From contig NZ_JADMJL010000012.1 of NCBI RefSeq assembly GCF_018780585.1, forward strand, positions 1 to 64,000: DNA of 64,000 nt, in the 5' to 3' direction. The translations under genes and the position numbers were made by a program. The notes under the pieces are model-generated. The model did not search any database. It was not told where the DNA came from and was given only the letters and a program-made list of their open reading frames with translations. This DNA comes from Methyloversatilis discipulorum. Lineage in GTDB: Bacteria > Pseudomonadota > Gammaproteobacteria > Burkholderiales > Rhodocyclaceae. Positions 27,550-35,382 of the stretch are shown here, piece by piece; position 1 is the first letter of the stretch; every line of letters starts with the position of its first letter.

Positions 27550-27568
27550 AAGAAACGATGTGCTTATC
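27550..27568 (-). promoter_or_regulatory. TGCTTA sulfur-promoter motif upstream of sbp
   Basis: AAGAA-N2-GAT-N-TGCTTA-N-C is read on the plus strand about 65-80 bases upstream of the sbp start. The same pattern at 15279-15297 lies upstream of cysT. Both genes are on the reverse strand, so the orientation relative to the gene is conserved. CysB is the likely ligand by inference. Confidence 0.45.
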
Positions 27569-28373
27569 AGTGATTCGGGAATGCAGCGGCCGGCGCGGGA
27601 AAACCGAGCGCATAACCCTGGCCGAGGTGAACCCCGGCCGCGCGCACCCGGGCGAGCGCGGCGTCGCTGCCGATGCGGCGGACGATGAGCTCGATGCCGT
27701 GACGGGCGCAGGTCTTCGCGTGCTGCGGCAGATCGCGCAGCGTGTCGTCGCGGCCGGCGTCGAGCTTGACGAAATCCGGCCGGACGTGGCGCAGCAGTTC
27801 GTCCAGCTGCCCTGCGCTCAGCAGATTCACGCCGATGCGATAGCCGTTGTAGCGGTAGTTCAGCATCACGTAGGCCAGCATCGCGAAGTCGCTGGTCATG
27901 GCGTCTGGCGATTCGATGACCACCTTGCGGCGCTCGATCTTCAGCGCCGACAGCACACGTCCGAAGGCGCTGCCGTGGTCCTCGCCGACGGCCAGCATCA
28001 GGCGGCCGTGGACATTCAGGAAGAGGCTTCCAGTGTCGCTTGGGCGACCGAAGTAGTTCAGCACATGAAGCGTCCGGCACAGGCGGTCGAGCTCTATCAG
28101 TGCGTCGTCCTCCGCCGCGTTGGCGAACAGGTTCCACGGCGACAGATCGCCGCCGGTGGCGTCGAAGGAGCGGACGAAGGCCTCATGACCGGCCAGCGCA
28201 CCATCGTCCAGCCGACGCAGCGGCTGGAACACGGAGGACAGGCTGCTGCGCATGAAGCGGCCGGCCACGCGACCATCGGGCGTCGCCCACAGTGGGTGAT
28301 CGCCGTCGGCGATGCGCGGCAGCGCGCAAAGGTAGCGCTCGAGCGCCGACCGGGTGGTGTCGACGGTGTTCAT
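27567..28373 (-). CDS. Degenerate EAL-domain protein, probably catalytically inactive
   Basis: This 268-residue EAL-fold protein keeps the overall layout (AGHEAFVRSFD, NVHGRLML, VIESPD, VRPDFVKLDAG, GVHLGQGYALGFPAPA). It lacks the key signature residues. EALLR reads EAFVR, the DDFG motif is missing (IGVNLLSAGQLDELL), and EGVE is replaced. It probably binds c-di-GMP or a partner rather than hydrolysing it. It lies between sbp and the encapsulin operon, and a small membrane protein gene precedes it on the same strand. Start at 28373 (MNTVDTTRSALERYL). Confidence 0.75.
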   Translation of the reverse strand: MNTVDTTRSALERYLCALPRIADGDHPLWATPDGRVAGRFMRSSLSSVFQPLRRLDDGALAGHEAFVRSFDATGGDLSPWNLFANAAEDDALIELDRLCRTLHVLNYFGRPSDTGSLFLNVHGRLMLAVGEDHGSAFGRVLSALKIERRKVVIESPDAMTSDFAMLAYVMLNYRYNGYRIGVNLLSAGQLDELLRHVRPDFVKLDAGRDDTLRDLPQHAKTCARHGIELIVRRIGSDAALARVRAAGVHLGQGYALGFPAPAAAFPNH

Positions 28374-28407
28374 GGTGTCTCCGGAAAGGGCACGCGGTGC
28401 GCGAGCG

Positions 28408-28557
28408 TCATTCGACCAGCAGCCAGGTGCGGTAGAGCAGGGCAATGCCCAAGGCGAAGATCACTGCCGCCAGGAGTTTGTCGCCGAGCGGGAGTGGTTC
28501 GGGGGCGTCGGGGCGTTTTTCGGGCCGGCGCAGCCGGCGGCGTCCAAGGTAGTTCAT
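28408..28557 (-). CDS. Small single-helix membrane protein, hypothetical
   Basis: This 49-residue reading frame begins MNYLGRRRLRRPEKRP and ends in one hydrophobic helix (LLAAVIFALGIALLYRTW). The basic N-terminus followed by a helix fits a small inner-membrane protein with a cytoplasmic head. It sits 34 bases upstream of the degenerate EAL gene on the same strand. The ribosome site is weak, so support comes mainly from composition and position. Confidence 0.45.
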   Translation of the reverse strand: MNYLGRRRLRRPEKRPDAPEPLPLGDKLLAAVIFALGIALLYRTWLLVE

Positions 28558-28860
28558 GACCACGAATCTATGCGGCCGAAGCCAGCGGTCAAACCAATTA
28601 ATCCTGCTGAGCTTATGCACGCGAGCGGTCTGACTGAGCGCGGACCGACCGCCACCACATGTCGTGGTCGATGCGCTAGCTGATTTTGCGCAAAGCATTT
28701 CGTGCATTCGTTCTGAAATTCAATTGGTTTGAGTGCGCCTGTGCGATCGATAGATTGGCGTCACCGGGAGCGATGCCATTGCGTCCGCCCCGCTCCGGCC
28801 GATGCAGGAACCGCCCGCGAGGCGGCGTATCGCCGGTGTCGCCACGCCGAGGAGGAAGTC
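28558..28860. promoter_or_regulatory. Divergent regulatory region before the encapsulin operon
   Basis: This 303-base gap separates the reverse-strand small membrane protein from the rhodanese gene. It contains GCTTAT at 28611-28616 within a segment (about 28591-28618) that aligns with 19473-19500 and shares an exact 13-mer. An AT-richer tract at 28680-28735 could hold the operon promoter. GGAGGAAGTC immediately before 28861 is a strong ribosome site for the rhodanese gene. Confidence 0.4.
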
Positions 28861-29355
28861 ATGACTGCTGCAACTGCGGACGCCCTTGCGTCCTCACCCC
28901 GTGCGGCGGTGCTTCAAGCACCACCGCTTTCGATTGCCCGCGAACGAGCCGAGCACGACGCGCTGCTGTACGCCGGCGGCATCACGCCGGACCAGGCCTG
29001 GGCACTGGTGTCGGCGGGCGACGCCGTACTGGTGGACGTACGGACCGCAGAGGAGCGCAAGTTCGTTGGTCACGTGCCCGGCAGCACCCATGTCGCCTGG
29101 GCGACGGGCACGTCGATGACGCGCAATCCGCGCTTCGTAAAGGAACTGGAAGCCAAGGTTGGCAAGGACGCCGTCATCCTGCTGCTGTGTCGCAGCGGCA
29201 AGCGTTCGGCTGCCGCTGCGGAGGCTGCCGCGAAAGCCGGCTTCCGTCACGTGTTCAACGTGCTCGAAGGCTTCGAAGGCGAGTTGAACGCCGAGAGCCA
29301 GCGTCGCAACAGTGGCGGCTGGGTGGTCAGCGGTCTGCCCTGGCAACAGGACTGA
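28861..29355 (+). CDS. Rhodanese-family sulfurtransferase of the encapsulin operon
   Basis: This 164-residue single-domain rhodanese has an N-terminal extension of about 40 residues. It carries VLVDVRTAEERKFVGHVPGSTHVAW and the active-site loop LLLCRSGKRS, with catalytic Cys110 at the start of the CRSGKRS loop. It moves sulfane sulfur between donors and acceptors. Rhodaneses are recurrent neighbours of family 2A encapsulins and could pass sulfur from, or to, the desulfurase cargo. No signal peptide is present, so it is cytoplasmic. GGAGGAAGTC fixes the ATG. Confidence 0.9.
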   Translation: MTAATADALASSPRAAVLQAPPLSIARERAEHDALLYAGGITPDQAWALVSAGDAVLVDVRTAEERKFVGHVPGSTHVAWATGTSMTRNPRFVKELEAKVGKDAVILLLCRSGKRSAAAAEAAAKAGFRHVFNVLEGFEGELNAESQRRNSGGWVVSGLPWQQD

Positions 29356-29414
29356 CGCATTGCGTGCGGTCGCTGTCGCGGCTGCGCTTTCAGAATCCGT
29401 ATCGGAGATCCCGA

Positions 29415-30380
29415 ATGACACTCAAGAAGGGCGGCCTCACGAGGGCGACCGATTCCGAAGGGTCGTGGCAGCTCGATCACATCGTGTCCGAGCTGCACGA
29501 CATCCGCACCCGCTGGCGTGGCGCGCAGCAGCGCACGACCGAGTGCGGCGCGCGCGAATTCCCGTCGCGCGAGGCCTTGCGCGACATCGCCGAGGCGCTG
29601 TGCGGCGCGCTGTTCCCGATGCGGCTCGGACCGTCCGATCTGCATCAGGAGAGCGAGGACTTCTACATCGGCTACACGCTGGACGCCGCGCTCAACGCCC
29701 TGCTGCACCAGGTGCGGCTGGAACTGCGCTACGACGCGCGCCGCGCGGCATCGCCGCAGTCTGACGTCGACCTGCTGGCGCGAGCCATCGTCGCCGAATT
29801 CGCACTGTCGCTGCCCGGCCTGCGTGCGCTGCTCGACACCGACGTGCTGGCGGCCTACCAGGGCGACCCGGCCGCGCGCAGCGTGGACGAGGTGCTGCTG
29901 TGCTACCCGGGCGTACTCGCCGTCATTCATCACCGCATTGCGCACAAGCTGTACGCGCTGGGCGTGCCGCTGGTCGCACGCATCATTTCCGAGGCCGCGC
30001 ACTCGAGCACCGGCATCGACATCCACCCGGGAGCGCAGATTGGCGCCGGCTTCTTCATCGATCACGGCACCGGTGTCGTGATCGGCGAAACCGCGGTAAT
30101 CGGCGAGCGCGTGCGGCTCTACCAGGCGGTCACGCTGGGCGCCAAGCGCTTCCCGGCAGACGAGGCCGGCACGTTGCAGAAAGGGCTGCCGCGTCATCCG
30201 GTGGTCGAGGACGACGTGGTCATCTATGCCGGTGCGACCATCCTTGGCCGCGTCACGATAGGACGCGGTTCCACCATAGGCGGCAATGTGTGGCTCACGC
30301 GCAGCGTGCCGCCCGGCAGCCAGGTCACGCAGGCCAATTCACAGAACGTGCCGGTCGCGGCGGAACTGGTCGAGCCATGA
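29415..30380 (+). CDS. epsC: Serine O-acetyltransferase (EpsC/CysE type) of the encapsulin operon
   Basis: This 321-residue enzyme makes O-acetylserine from serine and acetyl-CoA, the committed step to cysteine. The N-terminal helical domain covers residues 1-190. The left-handed hexapeptide helix follows with HSSTGIDIHPGAQIG, FFIDHGTGVVIGETAVIGE, YQAVTLGAKR and HPVVEDDVVIYAGATILG. The catalytic histidines lie in DIHP and DHG. The C-terminus ends in a variable tail rather than a clear CysK-binding Ile. It is a usual partner of family 2A encapsulin operons. It overlaps the next gene (ATGA). Confidence 0.92.
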   Translation: MTLKKGGLTRATDSEGSWQLDHIVSELHDIRTRWRGAQQRTTECGAREFPSREALRDIAEALCGALFPMRLGPSDLHQESEDFYIGYTLDAALNALLHQVRLELRYDARRAASPQSDVDLLARAIVAEFALSLPGLRALLDTDVLAAYQGDPAARSVDEVLLCYPGVLAVIHHRIAHKLYALGVPLVARIISEAAHSSTGIDIHPGAQIGAGFFIDHGTGVVIGETAVIGERVRLYQAVTLGAKRFPADEAGTLQKGLPRHPVVEDDVVIYAGATILGRVTIGRGSTIGGNVWLTRSVPPGSQVTQANSQNVPVAAELVEP

Positions 30381-30670
30381 CAGCCCGGCACGGAAGGCCG
30401 ACGCCACCTCTGGCCGAGGCGCTGACGCGCCGCTTCGGCCGTGCGGTGCGGCGGACGCGCGAATTGCGCGGCTGGTCGCAGGAGGTACTGGCGGAGCGCG
30501 CCGAACTCAATCGCTCCTACCTCGGCGAGGTCGAGCGCGGCAGCGCGATGCCCTCGCTCGCCACGGTGGTCAAGCTCGCGCTGGCGCTCGAATTGCCGGC
30601 CGGCGATCTGCTCGACGGCTGCGAACGCGCGGACGACCTGCCAGCTGCCGTGCAGCACACGATCGCCTGA
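30377..30670 (+). CDS. XRE-family transcriptional regulator inside the encapsulin operon
   Basis: This 97-residue protein is essentially one Cro/C1 helix-turn-helix domain: VRRTRELRGWSQEVLAERAELNRSYLGEVERG, then PSLATVVKLALAL. It has no obvious sensor domain. Its start overlaps the serine acetyltransferase stop, so translation is coupled. It probably regulates the shell-cargo unit or the whole operon. GGCTATAGCC at 30696-30705, just downstream of its stop, is a candidate operator. Confidence 0.85.
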   Translation: MTARHGRPTPPLAEALTRRFGRAVRRTRELRGWSQEVLAERAELNRSYLGEVERGSAMPSLATVVKLALALELPAGDLLDGCERADDLPAAVQHTIA

Positions 30671-30788
30671 ACGGACGGACGACGAACCGATTGGTGGCTA
30701 TAGCCGGTTGAATGCCGCATAGAAGAAATAGATATTTGCTTAGCAGTTTTTCGCATAAACAAAACCAACCCCTCGCAAGGAGCCTTTC
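30671..30788 (+). promoter_or_regulatory. Internal promoter region of the encapsulin shell gene
   Basis: This 118-base gap contains the perfect palindrome GGCTATAGCC (30696-30705) flanked by AACCG and CGGTT. It also holds ATTTGCTTAGC at 30735-30745, identical to a site upstream of cysT. The segment from 30718 to 30770 is AT-rich, as expected for a promoter. AAGGAG ends about seven bases before the shell ATG and is a strong ribosome site. This suggests shell and cargo can be expressed independently of the upstream genes. Confidence 0.5.
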
Positions 30789-31718
30789 ATGGCCGACACC
30801 CCCGAACAGCTGGCGCTTGGCGACAACGCCGCCCGGCAGCTTGCCAACGCCACCAAGACCGTCCCGCAGCTGTCGACGATCACGCCGCGCTGGCTTGTTC
30901 ACCTGCTGCAATGGCTTCCGGTCGAGGCCGGCATCTATCGCGTGAACCGCGTGAAGAACCCGCAGGACGTGCGCGTCGCGTGCTCGCAGCGCGACGAAGC
31001 GGAACTGCCGCAGATCTTCGTCGACTACGACGAACAGCCGCGCGAGTACTTCCTGAATGCGGTCACCACCGTGCTCGACGTGCACACCCGCGTGTCCGAC
31101 CTGTACAGCAGCCCGCACGACCAGATCAAGGAGCAGCTGCGCCTGACCATCGAAACGATCAAGGAGCGGCAGGAAAGCGAACTGATCAACAACCCCGAAT
31201 ACGGCCTGCTGGCGAACGTACACGACGACCAGCGCATTTCGACGCTGACCGGCGCGCCGACCCCGGACGATCTGGACGACCTGATCGGCAAGGTGTGGAA
31301 GGAGCCCGGCTTCTTCCTGACCCATCCGCTGGCGATCGCCGCTTTCGGCCGCGAATGCACCCGCCGCGGCGTGCCGCCGCCGACCGTGAGCCTGTTCGGT
31401 TCGCAGTTCCTGACCTGGCGCGGCCTGCCGCTGATTCCGTCGGACAAGGTGCCGGTCGAGGACGGCAAGACCAAGATCATCCTGCTGCGCACCGGCGAGA
31501 AGCGTCAGGGCGTGGTCGGCCTGTTCCAGCCGGGTCTGGCCGGCGAACAGAGCCCGGGCCTGTCGGTCCGTTTCATGGGCATCAACCGCAACGCGATCGC
31601 GTCCTACCTGATCTCGCTGTATTGCTCTCTGGCCGTGCTGACCGAAGACGCGCTGGCTGTGCTCGATGACGTGGAGATCGGCAAGTACCATGAGTATCCC
31701 GACACCTACAAGCAGTAA
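30789..31718 (+). CDS. srpI: Family 2A encapsulin shell protein (SrpI type)
   Basis: This 309-residue protein matches the HK97-fold family 2A encapsulin SrpI. Recognisable stretches are TPEQLALGDNAARQLANATK, ITPRWLVHLLQWLPVEAGIYRVN, the E-loop/spine region SPHDQIKEQLRLTIETIKERQ, AAFGRECTRRGVPPPT and LSVRFMGINRNAIASYL. There is no cyclic-nucleotide-binding insertion, which separates 2A from 2B. It should assemble into an icosahedral cytosolic shell. The cargo is the cysteine desulfurase encoded next. In characterised 2A systems this pair has been linked to sulfur storage under sulfur-limited growth. Confidence 0.95.
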   Translation: MADTPEQLALGDNAARQLANATKTVPQLSTITPRWLVHLLQWLPVEAGIYRVNRVKNPQDVRVACSQRDEAELPQIFVDYDEQPREYFLNAVTTVLDVHTRVSDLYSSPHDQIKEQLRLTIETIKERQESELINNPEYGLLANVHDDQRISTLTGAPTPDDLDDLIGKVWKEPGFFLTHPLAIAAFGRECTRRGVPPPTVSLFGSQFLTWRGLPLIPSDKVPVEDGKTKIILLRTGEKRQGVVGLFQPGLAGEQSPGLSVRFMGINRNAIASYLISLYCSLAVLTEDALAVLDDVEIGKYHEYPDTYKQ

Positions 31719-33621
31719 CGTGAGCGGTCTGAGCTCTCCGCTGCCGCCCGGCGCGCCGGACGAGTCGGTGCTGTCGCGCCTGGCCAGCGAGTTGTTCGCT
31801 GCGCTGCCCGGACAGACGCCGCCTTCGTTCGATGCACCGCTGGCGGTTGCGCCGGCGCCGACACCGCAATCGCCGGTGCCGCCGGTCCCGGCCAGCGCCC
31901 CGTCGAGCACGGCTGCGGCGGCCGCGCCGGTCGCACCGCAGCATGGTCTGTCGCTGGGCGCCTCGTCGCCCAAGCTGGTACCGCACGCGACCGCGCAGAA
32001 TCATGTGCCCGACGTGGCGGCCGACGCCTACCCGGTCGGCTCGCCGCGCGCGGGCGTTGCACAGGGCGTGCCCGAGGCCTACGCGGCTGCGCTGCCGCCG
32101 CTCGGTGGCGCGTCCGCCTTCCCGCAGCCGGGCGGTGCTTCGGCGCTCTCGTCGCCGTACTATTTCCTCGGCGAATCGAGTGCGCTGCAGTCGGCGCCTG
32201 CACATGTCGATGACCGCGTCAGTGCCCGTTCCTTCGGCCTGCCCGGTGACGACGCGCTGCGCGGGCTGCTGGCCGGGCCGTCACGCGAGGTGCAGCCGGC
32301 CGCGCCGTCGGCGCCGGCCTACTACTTCGTCGACAGCCAGGCGGCGCCCACGGTCGGTCACGCCGGCCGGGTGCCGAAGGCCGACGCCGGCCGTCATCCG
32401 CCTTTCGATGTCAATGCGGTACGGCGGGACTTTCCGATACTCGCCGAGCGGGTGAATGGCAGGCCGCTGGTGTGGTTCGACAACGCCGCGACAACGCAGA
32501 AGCCGCAGGCGGTGATCGACCGGCTGGCCTACTTCTACGCGCACGAGAACTCGAACATCCACCGCGCGGCGCACGAACTGGCCGCCCGGGCGACCGACGC
32601 CTACGAGGCGGCGCGGCAGAAGGTGGCGCGCTTCATCGGCGCCGGTTCGGTCGAGGAAATCATCTTCGTGCGCGGCGCGACCGAGGCGATCAATCTGGTG
32701 GCCAAGAGCTGGGGTGCGAAGAATATCGGCGCCGGCGACGAAATCATCGTGTCGCACCTGGAACACCACGCCAACATCGTGCCCTGGCAGCAGCTGGCGG
32801 CCGAGAAGGGCGCGAAGATCCGCGTGATTCCGGTCGACGACAGCGGTCAGGTACTGCTCGAGGAATACAAGCGCCTGTTGAACGAGCGTACCAAGCTGGT
32901 CGCGGTGACCCAGGTGTCGAATGCGCTGGGCACCGTGGTGCCGGTGCAGGAGATCGTGGAGCTGGCGCATCGTGCCGGCGCGAAGACGCTGGTCGATGGC
33001 GCGCAGTCGGTGTCGCACATGCGGGTGAATGTGCGCGCGCTCGATACCGATTTCTTCGTGTTCTCCGGCCACAAGATCTTCGGCCCGACCGGCATCGGCG
33101 TGGTGTACGGAAAGCGCGATGTGCTGGAAGACATGCCGCCCTGGCAGGGCGGCGGCAACATGATCCAGGACGTCACCTTCGAGCGCACGATCTTCCATCC
33201 GCCGCCGGCGCGTTTCGAGGCCGGTACCGGCAACATCGCCGACGCGGTGGGGCTGGGTGCGGCGCTGGATTATGTCGATCGCGTCGGCATCGAGAACATC
33301 GCGCGCTACGAGCATGACCTGCTGGTCTATGCCACGCACGCGATCCGCGACATACCGGGCGTGCGGCTGATCGGCACCGCGGCCGACAAGGCGAGCGTGC
33401 TGTCCTTCGTGCTGAAGGGCTACACCACCGACGAAGTCGGCCAGGCGCTGAACGAGGAAGGCATCGCGGTGCGAACCGGTCACCATTGCGCGCAGCCCAT
33501 CCTGCGGCGCTTCGGCCTGGAAACCACGGTGCGTCCCTCGCTGGCCTTCTACAATACCTGCGAGGAAGTCGACCGCTTCGCCACCGTTGTCCGGCGGCTG
33601 GCGGGGCAACGCAGGGCCTAG
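31690..33621 (+). CDS. Encapsulated SufS-type cysteine desulfurase with disordered cargo-loading domain
   Basis: This 643-residue protein has two parts. Residues 1-232 are Pro/Ala/Ser-rich and probably disordered, with conserved-looking islands SVLSRLASELFAALPG (26-41), SPYYFLGE (155-162), SFGLPGDDALRGLLAG (181-196) and APAYYFVDSQ (209-218). These fit a family 2A cargo-loading domain. Residues 238-643 are a type II PLP desulfurase: EHHANIVPWQ (His359 and His360), FFVFSGHK with the PLP lysine 462, and RTGHHCAQPILRRFG with catalytic Cys600. It releases sulfane sulfur from cysteine. The ATG at 31690 overlaps the shell gene by 29 bases. A GTG at 31720 is an alternative start. Confidence 0.94.
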   Translation: MSIPTPTSSNVSGLSSPLPPGAPDESVLSRLASELFAALPGQTPPSFDAPLAVAPAPTPQSPVPPVPASAPSSTAAAAAPVAPQHGLSLGASSPKLVPHATAQNHVPDVAADAYPVGSPRAGVAQGVPEAYAAALPPLGGASAFPQPGGASALSSPYYFLGESSALQSAPAHVDDRVSARSFGLPGDDALRGLLAGPSREVQPAAPSAPAYYFVDSQAAPTVGHAGRVPKADAGRHPPFDVNAVRRDFPILAERVNGRPLVWFDNAATTQKPQAVIDRLAYFYAHENSNIHRAAHELAARATDAYEAARQKVARFIGAGSVEEIIFVRGATEAINLVAKSWGAKNIGAGDEIIVSHLEHHANIVPWQQLAAEKGAKIRVIPVDDSGQVLLEEYKRLLNERTKLVAVTQVSNALGTVVPVQEIVELAHRAGAKTLVDGAQSVSHMRVNVRALDTDFFVFSGHKIFGPTGIGVVYGKRDVLEDMPPWQGGGNMIQDVTFERTIFHPPPARFEAGTGNIADAVGLGAALDYVDRVGIENIARYEHDLLVYATHAIRDIPGVRLIGTAADKASVLSFVLKGYTTDEVGQALNEEGIAVRTGHHCAQPILRRFGLETTVRPSLAFYNTCEEVDRFATVVRRLAGQRRA

Positions 33622-33653
33622 GGTCGGCGCTGCCTGCCAGCGAAGCACGGGAG

Positions 33654-33690
33654 ACGGCGGAGCGGCTGCATGCGCTCCGCCGTTCTTCTT
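33654..33690 (+). terminator. Rho-independent terminator of the encapsulin operon
   Basis: An 11-base-pair perfect stem (33654-33664 with 33673-33683, arms ACGGCGGAGCG and CGCTCCGCCGT) encloses an 8-base loop. It is followed by a T-rich stretch TTCTTCTT. It lies 33 bases after the cysteine desulfurase stop. Confidence 0.85.
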
Positions 33691-33815
33691 GCGGGTGGGT
33701 CTGTACCGCGCGGGCAGGATCGGGCATTTTTTGCGACCGGGTATGCACCGATGTACCGGCCGTTCTCCACCGCCAGCATTGCGACTCGCGGTCGTGCCTG
33801 GGGCGGGCCGGGCGC

Positions 33816-34421
33816 CTACTCGAACGCGAACCGCCCTTCGGCCACCAGTTCCGATAGCGGCTTGCGGGCGTTCGGCTTCTCGCGGGTCTGCAATTCGGTG
33901 GGCAGAGAGTCCGCGGCGGCCCGCCGACCGATCGCGATCATCGTTTCTACGACGTACCCGTCCGGCACGCCAAGCACGCCGGGCGCCGCCTCACGATTGA
34001 AGCCGCCAATCGCGTGCGTGTGCCAGCCGGAGAGCAAGGCCTGGAAGGCGAGACTGGCCCAAGCCGCGCCGGCGTCCAGAGAGTGGCTGCGCAGCGGCGT
34101 GGCCGTGAGGTCGCCCGGACGCTGGTGCGTGGTCTTCGACACCAGTACGACCAGCGCCGACGCGCGTTCGGCCCACTGCCGATTGCCCGGATTCAGCAGC
34201 GCAAGCAGATTGGGCCAGCGGCCGGCGTCACGCCGGGCGTAGATGAAGCGCCAAGGTTGGGCATTGTTCGCCGAGGGGGCCCAACGGGCCGCCTCGAACA
34301 GGCGGAAGAGATCGCCTTCGCTGATTTCCTCGCTGCTGTAGGCGCGCGGCGACCAGCGGTTTACGAAGAGTGGGTCGATATCGTGATCGGCCTGACGTGC
34401 GGAGCTGTCTGTCATGGGCAT
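33816..34421 (-). CDS. Nitroreductase-family FMN oxidoreductase
   Basis: This 201-residue flavoprotein matches the nitroreductase family: NRWSPRAYSSEEI at the N-terminus, then the FMN-binding ARWAPSANNAQPWRF and the C-terminal VVETMIAIGR. A substrate cannot be named. It lies convergent to the encapsulin operon. The closest upstream gene on its strand is an aldolase-like gene separated by a terminator, so it is probably an independent or read-through unit. MPMTDSS offers two starts six bases apart. Confidence 0.85.
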   Translation of the reverse strand: MPMTDSSARQADHDIDPLFVNRWSPRAYSSEEISEGDLFRLFEAARWAPSANNAQPWRFIYARRDAGRWPNLLALLNPGNRQWAERASALVVLVSKTTHQRPGDLTATPLRSHSLDAGAAWASLAFQALLSGWHTHAIGGFNREAAPGVLGVPDGYVVETMIAIGRRAAADSLPTELQTREKPNARKPLSELVAEGRFAFE

Positions 34422-34433
34422 TCTCGCTGGAAT

Positions 34434-34462
34434 AAAAAAGCCGGGCCGCAGACTGGCCCGGC
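34434..34462 (-). terminator. Rho-independent terminator after the aldolase-like gene (reverse strand)
   Basis: On the reverse strand, the stem GCCGGGCC/GGCCCGGC (34440-34447 with 34455-34462) has a 7-base loop and is followed by a run of six T (plus-strand A at 34434-34439). It closes the transcription unit of 34514-35194. Confidence 0.85.
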
Positions 34463-34513
34463 AAACCTGGTGCGATCAATGACCGCACGAGGAGGAGTGT
34501 TCGTCCGGTTGGC

Positions 34514-35194
34514 TCAGCCTTTGTAGGCGAGCGCCTTCTCCAGCAGACCAGTGCGCTTCCACTGCAGCTCGATGGCGCCCGGCGTGTAGGGCTGGGCGCC
34601 GCCGATCTGCTCGGCGATGGCCTGGAAGCGCGCTGCTTCCTCGATCAGCAGGATGAGCTGTGCAGTCTTGATGATGCCGCGACCCCAGAAGTTGGCGCCG
34701 CCATTGGATTCGAGCAGCGCCGGGGGCGGTGCCAGTTCCGGATGCCGGTCCAGCCGCTCGCGCACCACCTCGAGCACGCTGCGCGTGCGTTCCAGGTGGT
34801 TCGGAATCTCGCGCGCCAGCAGGTGACGTTGCGCGGCCACGTAGAGGATGGGGAAGGGCTTGTGCGCAAGTGACCAGCCAGCCAGATAGGGCGTGTGGGC
34901 GTGGATCAGCGTGTCGGCGTCCAGTCTTTCCTCGTTCAGGATGGATTCCGGGTGATCCGAGAAGCGCGACACCGATACGCGTGGCGAGCGGTCGCCGTCC
35001 CATGGCGAGGGGAAACGGATGGTCAGCAAACGGTCGTGGCCGGGAATGCGGTGCGACACGTGAAAGGTAAGGCTGGCCGACAGCGTGCCGGTGTCACGCA
35101 GGAAGTTGAAGGCGTGCACGGCATCGCGCTTCGCTTCCTCGACGAAGGACACGAGGTCGATGTCGTGCAGGTCATGCGAACGGGTTGTGGACAT
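34514..35194 (-). CDS. Class II aldolase/adducin-like protein (paralog of 45589-46320)
   Basis: This 226-residue protein has the class II aldolase/adducin fold. VSFVEEAKRDAVHAFNFLRDTGTLSA opens the domain, and the metal pair HAH is in LIHAHTPYLAGW. The region that normally reads NHG and supplies a third histidine ligand reads SNGGANFWGRG here. The second copy in this window has the same change. Metal binding or chemistry may therefore differ from sugar-phosphate aldolases. It lies downstream of the FMN reductase and DszB-like genes in the same orientation, so a role in organosulfur breakdown is inferred. Confidence 0.75.
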   Translation of the reverse strand: MSTTRSHDLHDIDLVSFVEEAKRDAVHAFNFLRDTGTLSASLTFHVSHRIPGHDRLLTIRFPSPWDGDRSPRVSVSRFSDHPESILNEERLDADTLIHAHTPYLAGWSLAHKPFPILYVAAQRHLLAREIPNHLERTRSVLEVVRERLDRHPELAPPPALLESNGGANFWGRGIIKTAQLILLIEEAARFQAIAEQIGGAQPYTPGAIELQWKRTGLLEKALAYKG

Positions 35195-35382
35195 GTCGGA
35201 GCTCCTCGCGAGGAAATGGGTCAGGGGCGGTCGCCGACGGGGCGGGGGGTGTGCCGTCGTGGTGCGGTAGGCCGGTCGCGCCGGCCCGTGCTCACCGTGG
35301 TCTGTTCGGCACGTGCGGGCTGCCGCGGCGCGGCGCACCAGTCGTCACGTCGCTTCATCATCCGGGTCATCGGCGCCGGCGT

